Below are positions 34,334-44,582 of a DNA stretch of 64,000 nt, one piece after another (positions within the stretch are counted from its first letter, which is position 1; the number at the start of each line of letters is the position of its first letter). The notes under the pieces were generated by a model. That model saw nothing but the letters and a program-made list of their open reading frames with translations, was not told the origin of the DNA and did not search any database. The position numbers were made by a program, and so were the translations under genes. Source of the DNA: Cristatella mucedo (Eukaryota; Bryozoa; Phylactolaemata; Cristatellidae); contig WPIO01000024.1 of assembly GCA_009760855.2 (NCBI GenBank), positions 2,765,001 through 2,829,000 of the forward strand. Reading direction: 5' to 3'.

Positions 34334-34527
34334 CTGGCTATTTCCAGCATTGTAGAAAACATTCGCCATGTAAATCCTATCGCTGGCAATATCGCGTGAT
34401 CGGAAGAACTGTCTTCCTTGGTTACTGCTGTGGGCCGGCTCACCGCCTACGTTCATTTCGTAATCTCCTTTACTAATCTTGTTCCGTAGTATGAACGTTG
34501 CAGAATAAATTTGGACAGAAAAAGCAA
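34334..34527 (-). CDS. exon: middle of M12B-like domain
   Basis: An open minus-strand frame of about 65 residues includes the runs QIYSATFILRNKISKGDYEM and RQFFRSRDIASDRIYMANVF. The acceptor is GTTTTTCTGAAG (phase 1). The donor is CAG then GTAGTC (phase 0), or alternatively GTAACA at 34301-34306, which extends the exon to 34307 in the same phase. Alternating hydrophobic strands fit the region between the first helix and the fourth beta strand of M12B domains, but there is no diagnostic motif. Phases agree with both neighbouring exons (44055-44273 and 33448-33572). Other acceptors slightly upstream would give phase 2. Confidence 0.5.
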
Positions 34528-34746
34528 CTTCAGAAAAACGCACTCTGCTGTGAGAGACTTCACTAGTTTCAACCTCCTGGTGCCCTCCTGTTCTTCATAC
34601 TTGAATGCCCTAATGACAGCTGCTGGGCCGGATCAAGTATCCTTGCTATAAATAGAGGATATAACTATAGCAAAAAGATTCACAAGTCACCGATACCGGT
34701 TATAATTTATGCTCCTTTGACTTAAATCTGGAAAATAGATACACGA

Positions 34747-34968
34747 ATGGCTTGGAAAACCAGAGTTTATGAATATACAAATAAGCACAGAGCAGAGCTT
34801 CTGGTAAAGGGAAAATGTGGCTTGACTAGCGATGAACAAACAGATTTTGTTCCTGCATCGGTTTTTGCGTACTCGGAGTTTGTGAATATTGTTACCTGCT
34901 TCGAATTTGCTACTATGCGAACTGCCGCTGTGATGGTCTGCACCTCTACTGATGGCAAATGTCACTAA
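34747..34968 (+). CDS. plus-strand open frame, possible terminal exon
   Basis: 73 codons ending MVCTSTDGKCH and a TAA. Preceded by TTTGACTTAAATCTGGAAAATAG, which could be an acceptor. Composition is protein-like with three cysteines near the end. A minus-strand frame also spans the region, so the coding strand is uncertain. No family recognised. Confidence 0.2.
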   Translation: MAWKTRVYEYTNKHRAELLVKGKCGLTSDEQTDFVPASVFAYSEFVNIVTCFEFATMRTAAVMVCTSTDGKCH

Positions 34969-35062
34969 TATTCGAGCACGCTTGTGATAGAGCCTGCAGT
35001 GCAAGTAATGTGGTAGTCAACAGCAATCGCTTTGTGCTCAATCAAGAGAAATGCCTTGGTAA

Positions 35063-35312
35063 CGTATAATCTGGTGACAATGGTGCCAATGATTCTGTAT
35101 AAGTCATAGGTGAGTGCTCTATGATTATGCAGATGACTGCTGATCCACGTTCGGCGTTTGTGTACCTCGTCTAAGCGTTTTCGCAGCCGTATAATCTGGT
35201 GACAATGGTGCCAATGATTCTGTATAAGTCATAGGTGAGTGCTCTATGATTATGCAGATGACTGCTGATCCACGTTCGGCGTTTGTGTACCTCGTCTAAG
35301 CGTTTTCGCAGC
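35063..35312. repeat. exact 125-bp tandem duplication
   Basis: 35063-35187 and 35188-35312 are identical over all 125 bases, starting CGTATAATCTGGTGACAATG. The sequence is unique in the window, not a transposon or simple repeat. Confidence 0.95.
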
Positions 35313-36149
35313 CTTGTCGAAGTACGTTACTTTGCGGGCCATGACGCTTTCACGCCTTTACTAGCGACAGTTTCTGTAAAACTGATATTTTGGAATTGCA
35401 ATGCGGCGATTCTTTGCAGGTAATTCCTTGTGTCCTTATACGTTCTTAAGCTTCAAACGGATGCGACGATGCAGTGATTGCTGAAGCCGTATCACAAAAA
35501 CGGATTGGCCGCCTTGTTGAGATATATAAACTTAATTAATCACATAATATCATAAGTCTGAAAGCAGGTCTTTGCCACCTAAAACATCAGCTGGATGACC
35601 GTACCTTCAGCATAGACTGCCTATGGGATTACAAGGTCAGACGTCTGGATTATCGAGTCAAAGCCACGAATAAACGTGATAACGCGCACTCGTAGTTAGT
35701 TGCACGACAATAAATCGAGGTTATATCGTAATGGTAATTGTGCTGTGAGCAGTAATTGCGTTCTACTCTGAGATAATTTCATGTTTCTTTTAAATTTGGG
35801 CAGGTGCTAATGATGCTCACTGTTAACTGCGCTTTAAAAAGTCACATAATGTTTTTAAAAATCTGAAAAAACGGCGAATTAAACTCATCTCACTGAATGT
35901 CAATGAAGGTTGTCGGTGATGAAGATGAAAATAAGATAAGTGCATTGAATAATGCTTGGGAAGAGACTGAAAGTACTTGGTAGTAAGTGTGCTAAGCCAC
36001 TAGCTTGGCTACGTTGGGCTTCTTTAACTATTCCAACCTAGGAGGGCCTTAACTTAAATAGGTGGCCATGCAACGCCGGAGTGCTGGAGCAGCCAGATCA
36101 AGAAAAAATGTACAGATTTTTAGTAGTTCCTGCGTTTAAGTCTAAATAA
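35313..36149. other. nothing recognised
   Basis: Intron-like. Confidence 0.5.
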
Positions 36150-36315
36150 ATCATAAGCTGCTTTAACAGCCTCATTTATGCACTGACAGTAAAAACGTCA
36201 CAGCTATCAGCACTCCTTGCATCGGTCAATAAAAGATCAGCAACAGCAAGATTTGAACCCACGACCCAGATCATTAAGAGTGAACACCGTACACCTGGAC
36301 TAATAACCAAGGGCT
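36150..36315 (-). mobile_element. SINE-1, diverged
   Basis: Reverse orientation: GCTGCTTTAACAGCCTC end, CAGCTATCA body and a B-box-like GATTTGAACCCACGACC. Confidence 0.6.
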
Positions 36316-36792
36316 TGTCTCAGAGTAAGCCGTGCATAGGTTAAACGAAGGAAAAATTGATCTGATCTCAAATAAGCCTACTGAGATTACCAGCTCCTAA
36401 ATTATGTTGATGGCTGACTTTTTTCAACTAAAAAACGTGCGAGATGTTTCACTTCTTCCATATTAAAGTTTTTTACTGCGTTAGTCTTTCTATTAATCTA
36501 CCTAATGTCAATGCGAGTGAGTTCATCGAAGAGTCCGTATACAAAGTTTCTCACTGTAGCTCATATAGTGCACTTCGCTATAATTATAGCAGTACTATCG
36601 TGGTGTAGCTTGCTACGTTGAGTGTCCCAAAAAGCATATCAGAGGAAACGTATGTCTTTCCTGTAGCTACACCATGCTCTCGTTAAAAATTGATCGTTAA
36701 ATTGATTGTGCATTGAATTATGAATAGTGATGATGAGCACGAATTTGAAAAATACATCATACATTATTCGAAACTGCATTTTAAAGCCGCAG

Positions 36793-36841
36793 AGAATATT
36801 TGCGATTGCAACCAATACAAATGAAGAGCTGAAGCAGGATG
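36793..36841 (+). CDS. isolated plus-strand exon candidate
   Basis: A 49-nt segment between AAAGCCGCAG and the donor GATG then GTAAGT. Only one frame is open, RIFAIATNTNEELKQD (phase 0 to 1). The acceptor has little pyrimidine tract and no linked exon was found. Confidence 0.18.
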
Positions 36842-37207
36842 GTAAGTATTAGCGACAATCTGCCGTTTGGTGAACTACGGCGGCTGAGTCATTTTATAAA
36901 TAAACGCTCATATGAATGGCATTTAGTTACTTTAGACTGAATATCCTGTACTTAAGAATTATTTTAAAGGTAGAAACACATAAAAAATGTAATTATACCT
37001 TTTTTTTAGCTCCCTAAAAGACACCTATCTTCATTTGGGCAGTTTGTGACACCCGAAAGGAAATCAGGGCGGCTCCAGAATTCTGGATTTTTGGATAACG
37101 CAGGGCGGTACAATCTTTCTTGAGCAGTCAAGCTCAAGCTAGGCTTTTGAGAGCGATTATCGGATCCCAAGTGATCGAATTCGATTTTTGCAATGATACA
37201 AACAATA
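36842..37207. other. strong plus acceptor-like site, otherwise empty
   Basis: TATACCTTTTTTTTAG at 36996-37011 is followed by a 38-codon open frame and a stop. No linked exon. Confidence 0.4.
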
Positions 37208-37372
37208 ATAGCTGATTTGAAAGCCTTATTTGTGTAGCAGCAGAACTGCCTTGGTGGCTATAACCACCACTTGTAGTTGGCAATTACGATCGCTCACTGC
37301 AGGATTTGAATTCGCGACCTCGATCAAGAAAAGCCAGAACCTTACCTCGTTGGCTATCACGATCATTAAGAA
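37208..37372 (-). mobile_element. SINE-1, diverged
   Basis: Reverse orientation: GCTGATTTGAAAGCC end, GGCTATAACCACCACTTG body, GGATTTGAATTCGCGACCTC B box. Confidence 0.65.
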
Positions 37373-38207
37373 GGAAGACAAAGCACGTGGGATCTCTTGC
37401 CGAATAATAAACCACACTTCTGTGCGTTTTAATAATTTCTAGGATATTTCATAGAATTTCATAGCCTGCAGGCCACGTTCAGATGTTAGGTATTTTAACG
37501 CACGTAAGCTTTAGGGGAGCAAACAGTCAATCGTCAGCCCTCGTGAAAATCTTCTGGGAGCTTAACTTATCCGCACTATATCAAACAAATTGAAAGTCTT
37601 TTCAGTAAATGTTAAGAGCCTCAAAGAGAAAAGCTAGCATTGGATGGAGTTAACCAGCTTACATCGGTTAAAAATTTGATCATTGATTGAAAGAGGATGG
37701 ATAGTTAAGAAAACCATACTAGATGACAATGAGAGGTTAGTGAGCCGATAGAATAGCCGGGAACTTTGCTCGTTGAGCAAAAGGAGCTACTTGAATTGTG
37801 GAGTAATGGCGGGTATTATCTAATTTTCGATCAACAGCGTTATACAATTTTTAAATTTTCATAGCACGCTCAGAAGCCTTATAAGATCTTCGCGCAGTTT
37901 TCACCAGTCTTACAAGCTAATAGGTGAGAATTTTCAGCGACAATTTAATTGCTTAGAGCTCCGAGTATTACTGAGAGTCACAAGGTACCATCACGAGCAT
38001 CAACGGACACGATGTGCTGCAAATCAGCAGGAAGTTATAAGCACTTCGACTAGCTTCAAATTTTAACAGACACACATCGTTTTGGCATTGAATAATTTCA
38101 GTAACAGATAGAAAAGCTATTTTACCATCGAAGGAATAACTAGGCTTTCTCCTTTTAAAGCTCAAAAAATGTGTTCCGTCTCCGAAATGAGCAGAGAAAA
38201 TGCTAGC

Positions 38208-38371
38208 TGATTTAACTGCCATTTTTTGTATAGCAACAGAAGAGCCTTGAAGGCTATCACCACCTCTTGCAGTGGCGATAAATGATCGCCCACCACAAAA
38301 TTCGAACCCAAGACCTCGGGTCCGAGTCGTGAAAAGCAACCGCCTTACCTACTGAGCCATTATGGCTCACC
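38208..38371 (-). mobile_element. SINE-1
   Basis: Reverse orientation and well preserved: GCTGATTTAACTGCC end, GGCTATCACCACCTCTTGCA body, GAGCCATTATGGCTCACC head. Confidence 0.82.
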
Positions 38372-38439
38372 TGCAGAAGTATTCGGTGCCCCAGACCTCT
38401 ATGAAACAGCTAGCGTATAAACCTCTCACATTTCGCTTG

Positions 38440-38570
38440 AGCGGGTTTAGCCTATTGGTTAAGGTGCTCGCCCCGACTAATGTCTGGCCGAGGTCATGGG
38501 TTAAAACCCTGTGGTAAATGTGAAGCGCCTGAATAGTGACTATGTTATTTTAGGGCAATATACAAATCTA
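38440..38570 (+). mobile_element. SINE-2, diverged
   Basis: GCGGGTTTAGCCTATTGGTT A box, GGTCATGGGTTAAAACCC, GTGAAGCGCCTGAATAGTG, with the hairpin mostly lost. Confidence 0.7.
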
Positions 38571-40161
38571 CTATTTTATACATATATTTTGTACCTCAGC
38601 TCGTGGGCTGACGACGTGGTCGCAGAGAAAGGACAAGCCTTCGCGCGATTGTATATTCCCAAAAAACAACCCATCCGAAGACGGTCTCACTTCCGTTCGT
38701 CCGTTGGAACAAGGCAGTTGATTGCTCCCTTGGCCAGAGGCGCTGGAGGGTCGAGTTCAGCTACTCTACCCACCGAGGAGACACACGGTAACTTTGTCGC
38801 AGAGAAAGCAGCTTGAGGGAAAATGAAGGAATGGAAAGCTAAGGGATCGCAAAGGGGGTGGACAAGGGGGATGTTAGCAAGGCGTAGGAAAAGTAATGCG
38901 AAGACGAGGCATGGGCAAGTCATAGTGAAGGTGAGGTAAAGAACTACGGCGGGTTAGCGAATGAAAAATAGAGCAACGGGGCGATGGGAAACCAAGGTGA
39001 AGGGTGCGGCGGACATGCTCGCCCCTGTCAAAGCGCTCTCTGTGGATAGGCGAGCCGTATTGAGCACGTTCACTCCGAACATGTATACCGTTTTTCTCTT
39101 AGGTTAAGAAGACATTCAATTTCGAAGCAACTTCGAGAGAATAATCCAATTAATTCAAGATAATTAAAACTTCTTTTTATAAGCAGCCAATATAAAATAT
39201 GAAACAGGGCCTGCAAAGCTACTAGCTCGCCAGAAAGTAGCATGCTCGTTAGGAAATGTAACGGCTTCATTAGGTTCCAACACAAGGCGTGGCTTTACGT
39301 AGCAGAGCCGCAACTCGCTGCTATACGTAGAGGAACTAAAAAGTCTTCTTTAAAAAAATTTCATCGGCGACCCTTCGAGATGAAGGTTTCAAATAATGCC
39401 GCCCTGGTTTGACCTGTTATCTGCCTCTCTACTTCTAGCAGCGTCAATCGCTTGTCTCGCCTAAGGCACACCATTTTACTGTTTCGTCCGAATCCACCAT
39501 TGAATAACTCTGAAGAGATTCATTATCAAGCGGTTTAAGGCATCTTTAATAAGAAAATTAGCACAATCAATTCTCAGGTCTGAAAGGCTTAGAAAAAGTA
39601 ACACGTAGATGCAAAGAAATTGCTGCAAGCTTTAGAGAAAAAACTATAAAGCGCAGGTTAGTTGTCAGTTTTAGATAGAAATATATTGATAATTTAGTTA
39701 GGACATACCTAAGCCTGAATGATTTTCATTTAACACAAGAAGGTGATTAAACCAGATTTAACGAATGGAACAGTTACATGAATACAAGCCGCCAATCGAT
39801 AATCAATGCTGTTGAGAGCTAGCGGTCCCAATGCAAATCGTCGATTCCATCACAATGTTGTAAGCAAATAAGCAAACCTGTGTTTGAATGTTGACTATAC
39901 TCTCTTTCTGGAGTAATTTCATATCGAGGAAAGTATTGCTGTTAATCGCCAAGACATTGTTCAGCTAAAAATGAATAAACCACACAGAACGTTCAAGTAA
40001 GTTAGAGAGGTCATGTAATATGGCATTAAATTGAACGGGGCGACTTTTATGTCGATTTTATGAATTTATGTCGTATCTGACTCTAAATTTTATCGATTAA
40101 TCTGGTGAGTTATATATTGAAGGTTACCGGAAAAGTCTTAATCTAAATTTTTATCTACAAG
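38571..40161. other. unassigned, GC-rich block 38590-39060
   Basis: Overlapping frames on both strands (38511-38816, 38687-38923) without motifs; the rest is AT-rich. Confidence 0.4.
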
Positions 40162-40624
40162 TGTAATGTAATGTAATGTATCTCCGTCTGTAACTCCACA
40201 AAGTCATAAAGACCACGTGTGTGTTACGCAGGAGTGTTTTGTATAGCCCACTCACAGCCTAAGCGGCTTTCGGTACGCATTTGGTAGCCAACAGACTTCA
40301 GCTCAGGCAACAGAGAGAACGTGAGAAGCATTGTAGAGTCAGGAGAGCAGTTGAGGTAGTGAGTAGCATGGAAGTAGCAGCTCAGGACGGCTGAAAAGGA
40401 TGTGCCATAGTCGGCAGCAATTGAGTTGTTGTCGTTGCATAGGAATCGTGGAAGCGATTTCCTCAGTCTAGGAACCTGCAGAGATAAAGCTTCTGTCGGC
40501 AACCATCTTCAAGCGGAGCAATGGAACAGCTAATTTATTTTTCACACAGGACCTGCGGGCGCGAACAGGCTGAAACTAATGCAGCAATTCAGCTAGGCAT
40601 GAAGGAGCCAAGCTGTGGCACTAG
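40162..40624 (-). mobile_element. LINE-B 3' part
   Basis: TGTAATGTAATGTAATGTA tail, 3' UTR and RT C-terminal region (frame 40224-40502), 5'-truncated at 40624. Confidence 0.85.
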
Positions 40625-41666
40625 TGCAATATGTTTATTGACCGTTGCCATTGAACACATTCGTGAAGACACATGACTTCATCATTAACCGGTCTCCATG
40701 AAGGTTCATTGACATTTGGCTATATCGAGTAAATAAGACGGAAAACATAGGATAAGATTTCCCGGAGGCTTATAATGCAAATCCTGACGTACGAATTAAA
40801 GTCAATACCTAAGGGGTCCTTAAATGGTTCACTAAACCTGGCTGCAGAGGTAGTATCTTTCTGCTCTGACGCGGGTAGACCCTAGGAAACACCAATCCGC
40901 GAGTTGGCTAACCAACCAGCGCGAACCAACGTCCCTCCGGTGCAGTCTCGCTCCTCAGCAGAAAAACCTATATTCATTCGATACGCAGGCATTAAACGAT
41001 AACACGTTTGAATAAATATCGCATCCTTATGGGAAAGGTTTTCGCTTTAATGCTCGTTTCAAAAAGCAAATGCAAGCTCGCCTTGCCAACAGAATATGAT
41101 AACTGTTCATAGCTGAGTGAACCTCCACGTTGCTTGAACTTTTTGTATCTATCTGTGCGAAATCAATTTGCCAGGTGTGTGTCTTAATTTCGAAAATATT
41201 AAAAATGGTCTTAATTTGCATACGAAGTTTTTTTCAATCTCTGATTTTTCTCATTACAAGAACCTACACAATAGTTCTTATACGGATAAAGAGAGGGCTG
41301 CACTAGTTAATTCACCAAAATATAATATTACCAGCTTTTAATTACGAGTATTATTAGTATAAGAGGTTTTGCATCAAATAACTGTATTGCTTCCTAGGAA
41401 ATTAAAAATGCTTGAACAAGTAGTTTAGCAAACGAATAAGCATATTATAAAGTACAATTTCTGACCGACTGCGAGGATGAGAATATCAATTGCAAACATT
41501 ATGGTCGAAGAGTTTATGCTACTGGATTAACGGGCTTTAATTTTGGAATAGATATTACTTATTCTAAGCATTTCTTCATTGCATTTAGCATATAATTCCG
41601 AAAATCAAGTGCTGGGAGGTGAAGGTTGGAGCTTTTCAGGATTGACGCTTTTGTAAGAGTACGTTG
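40625..41666. other. nothing recognised
   Basis: The minus frame 41027-41221 has no clear splice sites. Confidence 0.5.
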
Positions 41667-41767
41667 CTCACCATTCAATTGCAATTCCCCTTGCAGCAGA
41701 TGCAAAGCGCCTAGAAAGAGATTGAGTTCTCTGAGGGTGCTTTATCAAGTACATTATTATTAATATT
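41667..41767 (+). mobile_element. LINE-A 3' terminal fragment
   Basis: Only the last 3' UTR bases, the hairpin and an ATTATTAATATTA tail. Confidence 0.75.
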
Positions 41768-42356
41768 ACGTATAATTGTCAGAGTGGTAGATTTTGTGAG
41801 GGTGTAAGGCGCGATGAGTAACTAGTTCACACATGTAAGCAAAAGAAAGAATGAAGGGACATTAAAACTGTGACATAACCTTGAATGTATGGCAATGCTA
41901 GGTTGCAGCCCGTAAAGTATGTGGAACAGTTTTGTAGTATGGGTCGTTTACGACGGTCAAGTATGGCTGCCGAGCTTGGCACTCTGTCTGCAAGACGCTT
42001 ATAGTACAAGCATAAAGAACTGAAAGTTTTACGGGGAACATAGTGGCTGGCTTAGAAGAGAATACCAACGCCTAACTACCTATATGTTTGGGAAATCCCG
42101 TCTTATATTCAGTTACTCAATGCGGGCAGATCTTCAGGGTCTGTACTATCAGAAGGTCACGCCAAGTGCCAAAACCCTCAGATAATATTTTACTTCGACA
42201 GTGCGGGCGTCAAAATTATTATGCTAAGCTAAATAGCGCAAAACCTGAAATCTATCCTAATTAAGCAACTTATTGACCAGATTTTGGCACTCAATCTAAG
42301 GCTCCTTCATACGCAAATGCAGGTCTAACAATTCGAAATACTGCCCGCTCGGAGCA
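41768..42356. other. nothing recognised
   Basis: Intron-like. Confidence 0.5.
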
Positions 42357-43232
42357 TGTAATGTAATGTAATGTATCTCCGTCAGTAACTCCACAAAGTC
42401 ATAAAGACCATGTTGGCGTTACACAGGAGAGTTTTGTATAGCGCACTCACAGCCTAAGCGGCTTTCAGTACGCATTCGGTAGCCAACAGACTTCGTCTCA
42501 CGAAACAAAGAGAAAGTGGGAAGCATAGCAGAGTTAGGAGAGCAGTTGAGGTAGTGAGTAGCATAGAAGTAGCAGTTCAGGACCGCTGAAAAAGATGTGC
42601 CATAGTCGGCAGTTGGAGAGTAGATGTCGTTGCGTAAGAATTGTGGAAGCGAGTTCCACAGTCTAGGACCTGCAGAGCTAAAGCTTCTGAGGAATGGGAC
42701 AGCTAATTTATTGTCCACACAAGACCTGAGGGCGCGAACAGGCTGAAACTGATGTAGCAGTTCAGCTAGGTATGAAGGAGCCAAGCCGTGGCGGGCCTTG
42801 TGGGTCAGCGTAAGAACTTTGCTCCGTATCCTTTGCTCAACCGGCAACCATCCTAGCTCTTCCAGCAAAGGTGACACGTGCTCAAACCTCTGGGACTTGA
42901 AGACCAGCCTTGCAGCCATATTCATAGTCCGCTGTAGTGGCATTATAGCTTTCTTTGGTAGCCCAGCCAAAAGGGAATTACAATAATCAAGCCGAGACAG
43001 AACTAAAGAGCTAGTTAAATTTTTTACAAGCCACTGTGGGAGACAGCTTCTAATCTTGGATAGGGATCGGATGTGATGGCTAGCTGTAGAGGCAGTCTTC
43101 TGAATGAAGCTTTTGAAATTGAAGCAGCTGTCGAACACGACACCTAGATTACGAGCACGTGGTGAAGGTCGCACAATAGCATCGCCTATTAGAACAGCAA
43201 AGCCTTTTAATCCAGCCACACGGTTAGGGTGA
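42357..43232 (-). mobile_element. LINE-B copy with 266-codon open RT C-terminal frame
   Basis: Frame 42419-43219 is uninterrupted: RARNLGVVFDSCFNFKSFIQ, SRLDYCNSLLAGLP, ARLVFKSQRF, ELGWLPVEQRI and LWNSLPQFLR follow the usual order of the RT thumb/connection region of CR1/L2-type LINEs. The palm motifs are missing because the copy is 5'-truncated at about 43232, where a LINE-A tail abuts it. Tail is (TGTAA)n on the plus strand. Confidence 0.85.
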
Positions 43233-43243
43233 ATAAAGCCTTG

Positions 43244-43352
43244 ATAATATTATACACTCGATAAAGTGCCCTCAGAGAACGTAATCTCTTTCGAGGCACT
43301 TTACATTTGCTGCAAAGGGAAAGGCGATTGAATGGCTAGTAATAGCATGCTT
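43244..43352 (-). mobile_element. LINE-A 3' end, older type
   Basis: ATAATATTATACACTCG tail, hairpin and 3' UTR with the older ...GGCTAGTAATAGCATGC form. It sits directly against the 5' break of the LINE-B copy. Confidence 0.75.
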
Positions 43353-43369
43353 ACACTTGCTCTTTCAAA

Positions 43370-43525
43370 TCAAGTCTTTTAGCGGTACCTCTAACCACTT
43401 TAAACTCTTTGGAGATCAAGCATGTAGTTCATATGGTTCAGATACCCAGAACTTGCTTCCAACTGACGTCACAACATTCCCTAAATCGCCAAAATTCAGA
43501 AGGGACCTAAGACCCACGCGATCTT
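43370..43525 (+). mobile_element. old LINE-A relic, opposite strand
   Basis: Diverged sequence around the F-G-D-x-A-C-S...L-L-P-T-D-V-T-T-F segment, in the opposite direction to the neighbouring 43244-43352 fragment. Confidence 0.5.
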
Positions 43526-44054
43526 AATTGACCTTGCTGATTCTGGGAGAGTTGTTCTGTGTGCGCCTATGGAAGTTGACACGGGCGTGTTTTGTTTTCT
43601 TATACATTTTGACAGTGCTTATGTAAATGAAATTTATATTTTAATTAAGATTTAATTTAATTTAATCATTAATTAAGAACATTTTAAAGTTTCAACTTAT
43701 TAGATTCATTTACCTTAGGAAGTACAAAGTCAAGCAATAACGCGGCCTGCTAGCCTTTTCACAGAGAAAGAAGTAAGGCAATCGGGTAATCTAATTCGTC
43801 TCTGCTGAACGGCAGCCTGATCACATCTCTTCTTTGGCAAGCTGCTAAATAGAGCAGCTATTAGCTCTGCTATAATGACTACGGTGAGCATGGGAAATTT
43901 GAATAGACTATAAGAGCTTCGGGAAAAGTTCAAAGCACCGTGCATAAACAGGATCGGCTTGTAAAGAAGTACAGACCAGCAGCAGAAAAAGAAATCGAGA
44001 ATATTGGCAAGGACATGGAATTAGGCTAATCACAAAAAAATGAATTAGACTTAC
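43526..44054. other. intron-like, alternative microexon possible
   Basis: 43714-43746 (minus) would be a 33-nt phase 0-0 exon with donor CTAAG then GTAAAT. It is only needed if the 44059 donor is used. Confidence 0.35.
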
Positions 44055-44273
44055 TTACAAAGACAATGACGTCACTGTATGCATCGAATAACCACTTGTA
44101 AGCTGATGCACATGAGCAATCGTCAGAGCATAAACTCCTATGAAGATGGCATGCGAAGTCATAAATAGTTTTATCGATAATAATGTCAACTCTGATTTCA
44201 ATTCTTAGACTCTCGGTTGTGTTTAGCAAGATGTTGCCTTCGGCAAGATTTCCATATCCCTCTGGAGAGTCAT
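44055..44273 (-). CDS. exon: start of M12B-like catalytic domain
   Basis: The minus-strand exon has acceptor TTATACCTTTAG and two overlapping GTAAGT donors, giving ends at 44059 (phase 0) or 44055 (phase 1). It starts in phase 1. It encodes about 72 residues. The run LRIEIRVDIIIDKTIYDFA matches the first beta strand and following helix of reprolysin domains (usually V-E-L-x-V-V-V-D-x-x-M/Y). A Cys cluster (CSDDCSC) follows, then an aromatic helix (AYKWLFDAYSDVIVF). One N-glycosylation sequon (NTT) precedes the strand. The phase-1 donor matches the acceptor of the exon at 34527. Family assignment is from motif pattern only; no catalytic residues are expected here. Confidence 0.62.
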
Positions 44274-44582
44274 CTAAAGGTATAATTTAATTTTTTGCAT
44301 CATAATTTATTCAATGACAGTGCAACCGAAACAGTCATCGTGCCTTAAGGTAAAAGCTACTACATATATAACTATAGCTAGGGAAAGGAAGAATACAACT
44401 TATTCAATTTATAACGTTTACAATTTGGTTTAGTAATGAAAATATTGGAAATATCAGTTATCGGTAACATAGATATACCAGATACTTTGTACAAAGTTTT
44501 AAAAATAACCATACAATTAATAATTATTTTTGATTGTAAAAGGGATTAAGTCGGTCAGTAACTGTAGAAAAAAGATGATGCG

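Larger units (their letters stand above)
2506..44273 (-). other. predicted multi-exon M12B metalloprotease-like gene (span of the exon set)
   Basis: This spans the minus-strand exons annotated separately below. The seven exons between 44273 and 20379 form a phase-consistent chain: 1>1, 1>0, 0>2, 2>1, 1>2, 2>2, 2>2. Read in order they give the layout of a reprolysin (M12B) catalytic domain: an N-terminal beta strand, a middle region, the zinc-helix region, a Met-turn and a Cys pair. Exons below 20379 are cysteine-rich or resemble M12B pieces but are not all phase-linked, so they may be the C-terminal half, a tandem copy, or both. No signal peptide or prodomain exon was identified, so the 5' end probably lies beyond the exons found. 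Nearly all LINEs and SINEs of the window lie in its introns. Seen: splice sites, frames and phases. Inferred: a single transcript. Confidence 0.6.

Noticed and set aside
35063-35312. CRISPR-like repeat
   Set aside because: Only two identical head-to-tail units without spacers, in animal DNA.
36996-37124. Plus-strand terminal exon after a strong TTTTTTTTAG
   Set aside because: Its only long open frame (phase 0) does not match the nearby 36793-36841 candidate (phase 1), and no other partner was seen.
43714-43746. 33-nt minus-strand microexon (AALLLDFVLPK) in the metalloprotease-like gene
   Set aside because: It fits only if the 44059 donor and direct splicing to 33448 are assumed. The 34334 exon with the 44055 donor explains the phases better, and the pyrimidine tract here is distant.
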